A stretch of 64,000 nucleotides of DNA from Tanytarsus gracilentus (Eukaryota; Arthropoda; Insecta; Diptera; Chironomidae): the NCBI GenBank assembly GCA_038502055.1, contig JAXRKN010000045.1:8917501-8981500 (forward strand), given 5' to 3'. Below, piece after piece: positions 24,701 through 36,900 of this stretch. The position numbers and the translations under genes are program-made. How positions within the stretch are numbered: the stretch's first letter is position 1; the number at the start of each line of letters is the position of its first letter. The notes under the pieces were generated by a model that had not been told where the DNA came from, made no database searches, and saw only the letters and a list, made by a program, of their open reading frames with translations.

Positions 24701-27700
24701 TTCTTCTTTTTTGTCGCTGCTTTCTGCCGTTTTATTGCCCTTAAGCTCTTTTCATTCTGCTCTCTGTTGGGTCTCTCAGCAATGAACAAAAATTCTGATG
24801 TTTTTTCAGCCTCACTCTGTTTATACATAAACTTGCAAATCTCGCACAAGCCTAAAAAAGTGGATAACTTTTTTTTCGGTTCGTTGTTATGGAAAACATT
24901 GACATTTTGATTGATAAGGGAAGAGATTTTGTTCGAGTGAACAGCAAAAATTTTATGATTTAGTGAAGAGATTTTATTTTTTTGTTGATGATGGGTGAAA
25001 AAGCCTGAAGAGGGTTTTAAGTTAAAATAAATTTGGGGTTTGATTTAAAAAAATTGTTTTTAATTTTGATCGAGTTTAAATTATTGAAATTTAATAATAA
25101 TTTTGAGTCTCTTGAATTATTAATCCACAAACACAATGAAATTTAGACTTGATTCATTCCCAAAACCCAATTAGAAAATTTTGCTAATTACAATTTCAAA
25201 ATGAGCTTACGTAACACCCCATAAATTTGACCTAGTTATCCTAAAAATCAGTGCTCGATAATAAAATACAAAACAATTCACACCTCAATATGCATTAATA
25301 ATTAAATCCTCTCCATCTCTACTCAAATAACAAATTGAAATTTGCAATATATCAAACGAAAATTTATAATTATTTATCGTTATTAGCAAATGCAAACACG
25401 AAATGTGTATTAAAATATTTTAAATTCTTCTCGCTCTCTCTCTCGATCGGCTTGAAGTGTTTTAATTTAAAAATCGAGAGAGCGAACAGGCGAGATGAGT
25501 GGAATTCGATAGATTGTTAATCCGATTTCACTGATTTTTATTCAATAACGAAAATCTCCTTTATCCTTTCAATAACAGGATTATGCAGTCAGGGCAACGC
25601 GGACATTAATCAGTTGCACACAGGCCCAACTCCAGCACCGAAATTCACATCTAAAGGACATTTATATAAGGCTGTTATAGGCGACACAATCGTACTGCCA
25701 TGTGCTGTAAAGAATTTGGGTAAGTCTATACATCCCATAAAAATCAAAATCAATATCAGAGCTCTAAACACCAGCTAAATGTCTTGAAACTTTCAAACTT
25801 GCCTCGTTCATCCCACTACGGCATTGTCTGCTTTGATATTGCAACTTCATGCACCATAATCCTCCACTCTCGACTTAATAATCTGTGTCAATACTTGCCT
25901 GCTATATTGATCGGCAAAAGTTCAGTACTGTCGATTATATAAAATGTGCATAAAATTCATCTCGTTACGCTTCGATATCGAGTTGACTTTTTATGGCTTT
26001 TTTTCACATTTTGTTTCTTTTGCTATAAAATCATCAGCACGTCGCACAATTTCCTTGTAGGATTAAAAGTCTTTTGACAAACTAAGCTCGACGACCTTCA
26101 AGCATGAGTTGAGCAAATGATTGTAATAGAAAAAAGTGTTCAGCCCCTCGCAAACTTTTTTTCATGTCTCGTTAATAAAAGAGAATTTTTTCTTTTTACC
26201 CTAATTGCTTTAACGATTGTAAATCATTGAGCTTCGACATTTAATAGCATATTTGAAATATATCGTGAGACTTCTTTTTTACTCTTCTTTGCCACCGAAG
26301 TAATAAAAAAAATGATGACAAAACGAAGTCAATGAAATAATTTAATTGTACTTTTGCAGGCAATTACGTGCTGCTTTGGAGACGCGGTTCCTCAGTGCTT
26401 ACCGCTTCAACTCTTATGGTTACTAGAGATACTCGATTTAAGCTAACGGAAGGATATAATCTACAAATTGCCAACGTTCGGATTCAGGATGCAGGTGAGA
26501 AAGAATTGAGGAAATTTATTTCGAGCTTTTTCTTATCGCAATCTGACACTTTTATAGGCGATTATGTGTGTCAAATTGGTGACAGCGAGGAGGCGAGAGA
26601 TCAAGTTCACACGGTAGAAATTTTAGTTCCTCCATCCGTTCGTCCGATGCCGGCAAATGGACAAATTACTGCTCGTAAAGGCAGCACTGTCACACTCGAG
26701 TGTCGAGCGAGTGGAAATCCCGTCCCAACTATTTATTTCTATAAAAAGGTATGAAAACTTTATTTTATTTTTGATCGAGTTAAAGGCATGTCATTTTTCC
26801 TTTGAGAAGTGCTTTAATAAAATTGAATTAAAGTCTGCAACATGCAAATGGACGATAAAAATTCAATTTACTATTTTTTAAAATCCTCCCATTTTTTCTC
26901 TTTCAAATTAACAATGTTAGCGACATGAAAATTATAAACCTTTTTTACTTTATACGATTTTACGATCCCCGTTATTATCGTGTTGAAGGAGGCATAGTTA
27001 AAATTGCCGCTCACGCAAGCATAGTTTTTTTTTGCATAAACACATGATGTGATATATGAACGTGACGGAAGGCTTTCACATGCATTTTGTTTTATTATTC
27101 ATAAACTTTAATGTCCTCGTGCCAATATTGCGTATCATTTCAGTTCTTATTTCATTTTTATACGAAATGCTAATATTTCAAATTTATGAGCTTCCAAGAC
27201 TGTTGAAGATGAAGGGGGTTTTGCAAAAAAATTAATTCATTTTTTATATTCTCTTCACCAAGCAATTTTACTATTTTTTTCTACAGGGCACACCTCAACA
27301 GTATCACCTAGCGGAGGGCTCAACACTTTCTCTCGAACGAGTCGATCGAAATCACGCCGGAGTTTATCAATGCATGGCTGATAATGGAGTGCGAGAGCCA
27401 GCATATGCTGAAATAGATTTAACAGTTTTGTGTGAGTATTTAAAAGCTTATTCATTCACTTCCTACCATTACCCACACTCCTCCATGTCACCAAGCCCTT
27501 TGAAAAATAAAATTTTCTTTTGCTATTTTATTTTCCCCGAGAATGAGGCGATAAAAAAAAGAGAGAAAAACGTAAATGTACTTTTTTATGCCTTTGTTAT
27601 ATCAAATCGATTCGTGCACATTCATACGTTTATGACTCGAGAGTCTTTCATTCTTCAGCGACAGAGTTGCGAACTATTAAAAATTTGAAATTTATCATTT

Positions 27701-30700
27701 TATCGGTCAATGGCTTTACGTATTTCAAATAAAAAAATTAACGGATTTTTTAAATTTAAATTTTGTTTAAATATTTATTTCATTAAATTGATTTAGATAC
27801 TTTGAAACAACCCTGAATTAATTTACCTTTTTCACTTTTGTCGTTCATCCTCACCCTCATTTTCCTATAGTTCTTTAAAAATGACTCAGAACAATAGAAG
27901 AAATGAATAAAAAAGCGAACTAGTCTAGGGAAGAAAATTGTGAAAATGTATTCACAAGTTGAAGTGAACATGCCACATTTCTCTTCCGATTGCGAATAGA
28001 TTGAGCGATAAAAAAAGCTGAATATGTGTTTTTTTCCGCTGTCGTCTTGCATGATAGAAACGAGGAAATGGCACTGCTTGAGACTTAACATTTATTGGCG
28101 TTCATCCACGTATAAATTCAGTCACCTAGGAATTGTTGACAATAAAAAGTGCATTATTGTGAATGTCACGAAATGCCGCAGCATTAACTTTACACGCTGC
28201 TCAACAATATTTGCGGAAAAAAGTTTTTTCTGTGCACTCAGAGAAGAAAAAAAGTTTAAAATGTTGTTTTTAAGGCAAACAACTCGGTTCGTTGAGCAGC
28301 AAATTTAAATAAATATGTTGACATGACAATTTCTTTCTCCCGGAGCACATTTGTTGAATTAATCTCGACAACAGCAAAAAAAATTTATGATTTTTCATTA
28401 ACTTCAACGGTGACTTTTAAAGCATGATTTTCTATGTCACCCTTAAGATTTTTTATGCCTATTTTTGTAGCGGAAAATTAATACGCAGATGAGAACTTTT
28501 TATGAGATGAAATTCGGAGAAAGTCTCTTGAGATTGTTTCAATCATGAGCTCATGTAGGCCGACCATATGCAGCATCCTAGAAAATTAAAAATGCATTTA
28601 AATATTTATTAAAATCTGTTCACTTGCCACAAAAAGTCAATATTAAATTTTTATTTTAAAATTTAAAAAATTTCACTTCATTCAATTTCCCATTAAAGGC
28701 AATTTCCAAAAACTTTAATGCTTCTCCATGACTCATCATGAAGATGATTGCGCAATAATTCTATGCATGACAACATTAACCCTCCTCTCCATGAGAGGCA
28801 AGAAAAGTTTATTTTTGAGTCATTAGCGTTTTAAATTGCAAAAACGCGATTGAACGCAAAAGCGGTTTTCTTACTTTTTTTAATCCCTTCATCACACACA
28901 CAAAATTAATGAATTAAAGCGCCGTAATAAGATTTTAATTGCCACAAAATTACAAAAAAGTTTAACAATATAAAGCTCACACATGAGGCAGTCATTTTCC
29001 ACGAAAAAATAATTTTGTTGTTCAAAGAAGAAATTTTAATTTATTTTACGTAGCTACGCGTAGTTGGATTTAATTTAATGTTGATTTATTTTGATCAATA
29101 TCTAACATTGAGAAATTATCATTTTTAAAGTTAGAAATTAAAGTGAAAATTTAAATTTTTTTAATAAATTTCTTTAAAGTTTTATGTAAACATTTTCTGA
29201 AAGCTTTTGAACTGCCAAGTATTTTTTTTCATTTCTCATCGGGTTTGTTGATGCTATTAAAAATTATTTTAACAAAAATAATAAATGAGTGGGAGAAAAT
29301 TTTGTGACGATAAAAGTGTGGATTTATTAAAAGAAAATTTGTCGTGGAGGAAGAAAAACTTTTCTCTTGTCTTAATTATGAATGTTCGCGTTAAAGAAAA
29401 ATTTCTCTCAACATCCCACCTATGAAAAGCATTCGCGGAGTGAAGGCAGAATTTAATCTCTTTCAGGATAATTAAAAAGTTGAAGAACATCCTTTTCATC
29501 TTTGAAAGCAATTTAATTAAACATGGTTAGATAAATGTGTGTGTGTTTTTTCCTTCCTCTTTCATATATTGACAGCACCGCCTGAAATAATTGCGGAAAA
29601 AACTTGGATTCATGCAGCTGAGGGTTGTGATATTCAATTAGTGTGCACATTGCACGGTGATGTAAACTCTGAGGTGAGTAATTTCCGCAGTCATTAAAAT
29701 ATAATTATTTTGCTCTCGAGATGCATCAAGGAAGAAATTAATTTCTATGAAACTCAAAAGGTATTCAACGAGAAAACGTGCTTTAAATTATAAAAATGGT
29801 ATGGAATACTCATTTTAAATTTTTTATAAAAAAATCCGAGTGTCCAACCCTTTTTCTTTTTCAACCTCAGATAATTCTCGAGCTTTTCATTAAAATGAAT
29901 AAAAGATAAAAATTAATTAAGAAAATCTTCTAAAACTCTAATTATTTCCTTTCATGGTAGATGATGTGGTATCAAAACTCATTTCTACTCGATCCAACCG
30001 AACGTCGCGCAATGACGATTCAGGGCGATAAATATATGTTGAACATTTCAAATTTCCAGCAAAGCGACTTCGGTAATTACAGGTAAATTTTATTTATTTT
30101 TTTGAAATTCGCCAGCGGCGGTTTGGTCAATTAGTTCCACACGAAATGTTTTCGATTTCAATTTTCAGAAACTCGAAACGTTTTTCTATTTAATTATTGA
30201 TTGATTTAATTGATGGGAAATGTGTAAAAATGTAAAAGTCACGTATAAAAAGTTTTACGAGTTGGTAAAAAGTTGAAAAAAGAATTAACAAAATTATTTT
30301 TTAAAATTCATTAATCATTTTTAAATAACAGAAATTCGTAAGGTCAAAAACCTCGAAATCATTCGAACTTCATTAAATTCATCAATATCAAGTCTCTAAT
30401 TAATCATGTTAATTAAACTCATTACTCTCTCTCTAGCTGCACCGGCGAAAACGCTTTGGGACGCACGAAAAAATATATTGAGGTATCAGGTCGTCCGGGT
30501 CCGGCGGAATTTCTCTCGCCCACATATAGCGGCCACTTAGACAGATACAATCTCACATTTAAGATTGAATCAATTCCCGTCCTAGAGGAAATCAAACTTC
30601 TTTATCGTAAATTGATGGTGAGCACGAGAGGATATAAATTTCCGTCCATTTGTGGCAAGGGATGGGATACTTTATGGTTTTTAAATATCTAAATTTATTT

Positions 30701-33636
30701 TAAATAATTTTTGATTGAAAATTTAAAATTTCGAGTGTCCAACCCCTTGCCAGTTCCATTTTCTATGTACATATCGTCAATTTGTTTCTTCCTTCGCACA
30801 TCAGATGAACGAGACATATCAGCACCCAGGCAAGTGGCACGATCAAATACTTCATCCCTCCATGCAACGATATGACGCAAGAACGTTCATCATGTCGTAT
30901 ATAATAATTGCTCTCGAGCAAAATTCCGTCTATGAGGTTATGGTGCAAGCAAAAAACATGTACGGATGGAATGAGGTAAATTTGTTTTGCGTTCTTTAAG
31001 TCTCACAATTTGACAGTGTAATATGAGAGAGAGAGAAACTTAATAAAAGAGTTTCTGATGGCAGAGTTCAACTTAGTATAGTGTTCATAGAGATACAAGC
31101 GGAATTTTATTATGAAAATATATGAGCTGACATCTTGTTTCATGGCGACGCTTTTTTCCACGAGAATGGTTGAAAATATCGAAAAATGTCTATGGGAAAA
31201 TTTATCACATGGAAAAATTTCTCAAAGAATTCCTTTGGGCGTGGGAGAAGTGAAGAGCTTTTAAATTTGTTGGTGAAAAAAAGAATTTTTTACATTGAAT
31301 GGATTTTTTTAAAAAGCATTGAAAAAAATTGGGTTGATTTTAAGCTGAGTATTAATTTTTATTGAGCACATAAAAAATTCAAATACTCAATTTGGAGCTC
31401 GAAAGATCTAAAAAATTACTTGTTTATTTTCAAAACAGATAAAATAAATAAAAAATATTTTTAAGATCATTACGTACTAGGAGGTTGATTGAATATATGT
31501 CAAAACACGCTTTAATCATCATTGTGTCTTTTTAAGAACAAACAAATTGAGTAAAATTCAATTTAAGCCATTTAAGTTGATTTTTAATTGTTAGTTTACG
31601 AATTTGAATTTTCTTATTTTTTTATATTTCTATAAATTTAAAAAATTTGTTTTGAAAAATCTAATAAAAAATTTTTAAACTTGATTGTTAATAAAAAATT
31701 ACAACAAATAATTGAATTTTTTTTATTATTAACTTCATGATTTTTAACAAACCAAAAAAATAAAATTAAGCTAATGCGCAACAATAACCAGCGGCATCGC
31801 AAGCAGGTCCACAAGCGTATCTTCTAAAGAATTGAGTTAATCCTGTTGCACAAACGCATGATGAACTTGATGAGAATGGTGGATTATCACAAGATGGACA
31901 TCTTCTAGCTTTGCATTCAACAATCACGAGAAAAGCGAAGAGAACGATAAAAATAATGACTGATGTCTTCATGTTGCGTGTTTTTTTGACTTGCGATTGG
32001 GTTGAAGATAAATTTCAAACTGATGGATCGAGTTGAAATTTATTTGTAATTTGATATTGCACACATTTGAAATTGAAACAAGTGTGATTAGAAACAAAAA
32101 AGGGTTTTCAGTAATTTGACGCTTAGTTGTGTCGAAAAAGAGTAAAAATTATAAAATTTTAAGAAATTCCAAAAAATTTAATTTAATTTTCTAACAATTC
32201 ATTCAATCACCCGTATACGAGATTATGCATGACATAAAGCGTTGGTATGAAAAATAATAAATTACTTGAAAAAATTTTACCAACAATAAACTTAATTAAA
32301 TTTTGAAAATTGAGCAATATATCATTACGATGTAAATTATGCATGTAAAAATGAGAGCTGAGAATGAGTGAAAAAGTTTATCGTCACTCCGTGTGCACTT
32401 TTATCCCCCTCAGCTCGAAAAATACTACTAAAAGTTCCATGAACAATTTTCGCATTATATATCATATCGTAAATATTATTACAAGCAATTACCAGAACGT
32501 TCTTGTGTAATTTTTTTTTGGGATAATTTTATCCATTTTTCATAACCAGCACCGATGTTTTTTTTGGAAAAATATTTTACTCAGCGGCGGAAACTGGTTT
32601 CAATATAAAAGTTTTAAATTTTAGATTTTTTCTTTAACATCAATTTAATTAAAAATAAAATAAATTTGAAATCTTATGAATAAAACATGAAAAAGTTCTT
32701 CCCTTGACTTATAATGTGTTCACTGTAATTTTGTACATACTCACGCCACGCAGATCCATAAAAATAGAGGATCATTGAGGAAAAACTTTTTTCCTAGTGG
32801 TCAGGAAACTTTTTTCGATGATAAAAGTTTTTTGCGCTCATTTTATTCAATTACTCACTTTACATATTTTTCGATGGAACATAAAATAATGAGTTTGAGG
32901 ATAATTTTTTGGTGATTACGTGTTAATAAGCAGATTCAAAAAAATCTTTTTTGGATAATTTAAAAAACTTAAAGGGATGTTTTAAAAAAATTCAAGTCAC
33001 TTCCAACTGAACTGCCACTTGAGAGCGACAAAGTTTTTCAACCAAACATAAATTGGATATGAATAATAAAAGTTTAAAATTGAATTTTTATCCATGCACA
33101 ACAAAATTTAAAAATTCAGTCCAAAAAAATCTACAAGCATTGACAGAAAAGTTTGTATCTAATTGTCGATTCAATTTCATTGTGAGACTTTTCAATTAAC
33201 GGTCAAAATTTCAAACATCAACATTAAAAACATTTCGTTCAGAAAGCAAATTTATTTTCTCTCATGTTGCGACCCAATTCCATCAACCGAACGCCATCAA
33301 AATAGACACAGATGAGATTGATAGAAAATTCATTGTTAAATTGAATGTAAAAATTTTCTCTCATCCAGTGTCAACCATCACACCAACCCTCTCTCTCTCA
33401 CTCACTTACACATGATGAGTTCCTATCCGTTGACATAAGCTGATAATTTAATTTTCCTCGTCATTTAACAGGTGAGCGATATTCACCAATTCTATACGAG
33501 GAGTTATGAAATCACCATGGAGGATCTGGAATATGTAATGAGCTCGATATCGTTCGCAACGAGAGCATCATGTGGCGATAAATTTTTGATTATATTAAGC
33601 ACTCTCGTGGTCGCATGCACGATGATAAAAAGGTGA
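21781..33636 (+). CDS. Klingon/CG7166-like adhesion protein: three Ig domains plus fibronectin III
   Basis: Coding exons: 21830-21884, 25579-25719, 26360-26494, 26558-26748, 27287-27431, 29576-29673, 29961-30082, 30437-30617, 30805-30975, 33472-33636; all phases agree and give 467 aa. Residues 1 to about 20 form a hydrophobic signal peptide. Three Ig domains follow, with cysteine pairs in LPCAV/YVCQI, LECRA/YQCMAD and LVCTL/YSCTG, then an FnIII domain starting near GRPGPAEF and containing YNLTF, NETYQHPGKWHD and YEVMVQAKN. A hydrophobic C-terminus (FLIILSTLVVACTMI, then KR) suggests a GPI-anchor signal or a short membrane tail. In flies this family mediates adhesion between neurons or glia. 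The feature start includes a leader exon piece (21781-21829) that follows a strong acceptor, TCTCTCTTTTCAG, so transcription probably begins upstream. The assignment to the CG7166 branch rather than klingon rests on length and recalled similarity. Confidence 0.88.
22484..22673. repeat. Foldback repeat in intron 1 of the Ig gene
   Basis: TGACAGAGTTGAT (22484-22496) and ATCAACTCTGTCTCA (22659-22673) are inverted copies with 11 perfectly matched bases at the core of the arm, around an AT-rich stretch. The arm sequence differs from the main foldback family. Confidence 0.65.
29798..29858. repeat. Weak foldback in intron 6 of the Ig gene
   Basis: ATGGTATGGAATACTCA faces CCGAGTGTCCAACCCTT across a short A/T core. 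The right half matches the family arm well, and the left half is degraded. Confidence 0.35.
30653..30752. repeat. Foldback repeat in intron 8 of the Ig gene
   Basis: Left arm 30653-30672 (TGGCAAGGGATGGGATACTT) and right arm 30732-30752 (CGAGTGTCCAACCCCTTGCC and A) pair over about 20 bp with few mismatches. It fills most of a 187 bp intron, starting 35 bp after the donor and ending 52 bp before the next exon. Confidence 0.75.
31722..31727 (-). terminator. Polyadenylation signal AATAAA
   Basis: On the minus strand AATAAA lies about 40 bases after the stop codon of the cysteine-rich peptide gene, within an AT-rich context. Confidence 0.45.
31766..31972 (-). CDS. Small secreted cysteine-rich peptide, nested gene
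   Basis: A single uninterrupted frame of 68 aa with a clear signal peptide: charged start MKTS, then a run of I, V, F, L and A to about residue 19. The mature part has eight cysteines with spacing C-x2-C-x10-C-x-C-x12-C-x3-C-x5-C-C, a run of five serines and two arginine pairs. I do not recognise the family. Size, signal peptide and even cysteine number suggest a disulfide-stabilised extracellular peptide. It lies in intron 9 of the Ig gene on the opposite strand, with its own possible initiator 49 bases upstream and an AATAAA 40 bases downstream. That makes an independent intronless gene likely. Function is unknown: defence, signalling and structural roles all fit. Confidence 0.75.
   Translation of the reverse strand: MKTSVIIFIVLFAFLVIVECKARRCPSCDNPPFSSSSSCVCATGLTQFFRRYACGPACDAAGYCCALA
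32018..32023 (-). promoter_or_regulatory. Possible initiator for the cysteine-rich peptide gene
   Basis: On the minus strand CATCAGTTTG matches the arthropod initiator TCAGTT, 49 bases upstream of the ATG. I see no convincing TATA box at the expected distance. Confidence 0.35.
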
Positions 33637-33980
33637 CCGTGCTCGACTGAAGTTCTTTCGTAAAAATAACATACACAAAAAAGGAATTTCCGCTTTCACT
33701 CTCCGCCGCCGCCATCATCAGTATGCTCGCTCGATGACGTTACTTTGTTAAATGTAATATCGTGTGCAAAGGCGATGAGGTGCGAAAGATGTGTAAAAGC
33801 GTGTTTATACGGATTGTCGGAGGAGGAGGGGAGTGAAAATTTTCATTTTAGATGTAGGTAATCAGATTATAAATCTCATTTTACACCTCCACCCAACCAA
33901 CCAACCATCATCATCACTTCTAACTTACGACTGATACAACAGCGAGAAAAATGCGGGCGAGAGCGAGCACAGATAATTGA

Positions 33981-33986
33981 AATAAA
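33981..33986 (+). terminator. Polyadenylation signal AATAAA for the Ig gene
   Basis: The first good AATAAA after the stop codon, about 345 bases downstream and followed by a T-rich stretch. It implies a 3' untranslated region of about 360 bases. Confidence 0.4.
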
Positions 33987-33989
33987 GTC

Positions 33990-36900
33990 TCTCTTTTTTA
34001 TTGTATAGCATGCTGAAAAATATGCTGCTTTGAGATAGAAAATAATAAATATCACAACTACGATGTACGTAAAAATTAAACTTCATAAAAACCTCGCTTT
34101 TTCTTCAAGTTAGGACAAAATTGATGTTGAGGTTGCATAACTTTTAGGGGCAAAATTTCAAACCAAATAAAATCTCCATAACTTGAAGAAAGAGGAGGTT
34201 GCAAAGAAGTGAGAACGGAATGAATGAACATGGTAACAATTTAATATCATTACACCCATATGTTAGTTTTTAAAACGAAGAGTGAAGACAACAAATTTGT
34301 TAAAAAAGAAAAAAGTCATTTAACTAAATGTGTAACATTTTCCTTTGATCGCATCATGTGAAAGGTGAGAGAATGAAGAAAAATGAAGACAGCGAGAGTG
34401 AAAAGTTGATAGAAGATGTGCAGAATGAAGTTGTTTGCACTTTTGCAGATGTGAAATAGTTTAGACTTCAGGACTAAGAAAAGTTCAAATGCTTTGAATT
34501 TTTAAAAAACGTTAAATTTATTTAAGCAACAAAAAGTTCTTATCAAAAAATTATTTAAGTACATTTAAGTTCCTCATAAAACGAAATGGAATTGACAAAA
34601 AAAACTCTTTAAGTTGTTTTTAAAACTTGTTGAGATGATTTTAGTAATTTTTTCCATTTTAATCTTATTATTTTTTCACAGCGACATAAAAATGCATTTT
34701 TTACAAACTTTTTTGCTCATCCACGAAAAAAAATCATCACAATGATGACGATAATGTTCTGAAGATGGTGAAAAGTGTGGAGCACTGAACTCAAAAATTA
34801 TTTTTAAAGCGACGACGATGAGAGAAATAGCGAGTAAATGAAATGATAATGGCACTCACTAACATGCATAGAAATTAAAATGTAAAATGAGCAAAAAAAA
34901 TTAATTCTCTCACTTTTCTTTTTGTAATTAGAATTTCTCCTCCTTTTTAGCACCTTAAGGAAATAAAAAAAAATTGAAAAAGTAAAAAATTAGTGAGACG
35001 CAATTGAAAGTTGTAATTTTATAAAAACGAGGAAGATGGAAAAAATTGATAATAAAGAATGAAAAATAGAGAAAAACTTGTGGAGTGAAAATTAATAAAT
35101 TTTACAGGTTTCGATAACTTTTTGTGGTAGTTTCAAAAACTGAACACAAATTAATGAAGTTCTTGAGTTGAGAAGCTTTAAAGGTAAGCAAAAAATATTT
35201 TTGAAAGTTTATCATCTAAATATTTTAATAAAAAAGTTGCAAAAATTTTCAAGTGACCGTAAATTTTATATTCTATAGAAAAAATAAAATTAATTTTTTT
35301 TGAAACTTGTGAGTTGATCGAGAGAAAATTGAAATAGTTGAAAAAACAGCTTAAACTTGGAAGAGATTACAGAAAACCTTCCTACAATATTTTTAAGCTT
35401 TCTAACTTCTTCAGGAAATTGGAGGTTTTTCTTTCAACCTTTTATCTTCAAGCTATTTTTTTACCCCCGTCGAAAAGAGGCAAAACCGGATATTGTGAAA
35501 TAATTTTTAACCTTTTTGCAAAAGTCAGTAGGAGGAAAAATCAAGCGAGAAGAAAAAAAATGTTCCGGAAACATTTTGGATTGGAGGAAACGAGCTTCGA
35601 AGGATTTTCTATTCTAATGGATGTTTTCTTTCAACATTAATGAGCTTTTTTATACTTTCAAAATGCAAGAGAAGTTTTCACTTTCCTCATTCTCGCCTCA
35701 AAACATGGAAGGAAATGTAGGCGGCGATGAACATTCAGTGAGATTTTCATTGAAGAATCTCTGTGAAAATTTATAAAACGCTTTTGTAACAAATTTGCTT
35801 CGAGCGTGTTCTTTCCACACGAATAAAAGTGAAAAAAAATTTATTTTGAGTTCAAACGAAAGAAGAATTAAGAAAATTCAGCACTTGTGAAGGCTGACCA
35901 TGTGTTATTTTTTTGTGACATAATCTACAGATTTTGAACAGCACAAATACATTGCAGATTGACAGCCTGCCACTGACATATCAAAGACTTCAAATCTTCG
36001 TGGAAGTCAACATTAAAAAAATCTGATTTTCGCACGCTAATGCAATTTAACCTTTGACCTCTTCGAAGACTCTCATCTCTTATCAGAAACTCATGCAATC
36101 AAATTTCACCTCGACATTTCTTATGAATTTTTTGAGAAAATCATATGATGTGAAAAGAAAGATAAACTTCCAAGTCAGTTCGTACAAATTCCACGTGTAA
36201 TCTCTCCATACATTTTCCTTTTCATCACCTGTCTGAACTCAAATTTCACTTGATACATTTTTTATTAAAATATTTTTCTTCCTTTCCATATGTCATAAGC
36301 CGTCTCTTTTATTATTCCTGCATAAATTTTACGCAAATATTTCTTTGGTAGATTTGTCATGAATTCAAATGTTTTGACATAAGCCGAATAAAATCGTAAG
36401 AGCGGATTTTTTTGTGGCACGATTTTAAAAATGTTTTGTTTTAATTTTAAGATTTTTTTTATCATCTTTGACATAAATATTTTTTTGTGAGATTTAAAAA
36501 TTTAAAAAAATTCGTGACGTAATTTACGATTGACCCGCAAAAAGCATTGCCCTAAATTGACCATATAATTAAGAAAATTACACTCATAAAAATGGATAAA
36601 ATTTGCAGATAAATTATGAAAAATATTCCCAGAAAAACCACTGAAATTATGTTAAGTTCAAAATCCTCATTAATTTTTCTCCGCCAGCCTCCTTGAATTA
36701 TATTCAGCAATTACCCAGTTGTGCATCGAAAGGAAATTTTTTCGTCTTCTTAAAGTGCCTTCGCACATTGAATTTAATGCTTCGAAAACATTTCACTTCA
36801 ATCTTCACGGAGAACTTTCACTGCTGATAAATCGCAATCGATTTAACAAAATTACAGTTGAGAAAAATTAATCAGATTGTGATTCGGCATTTCTTTACGC

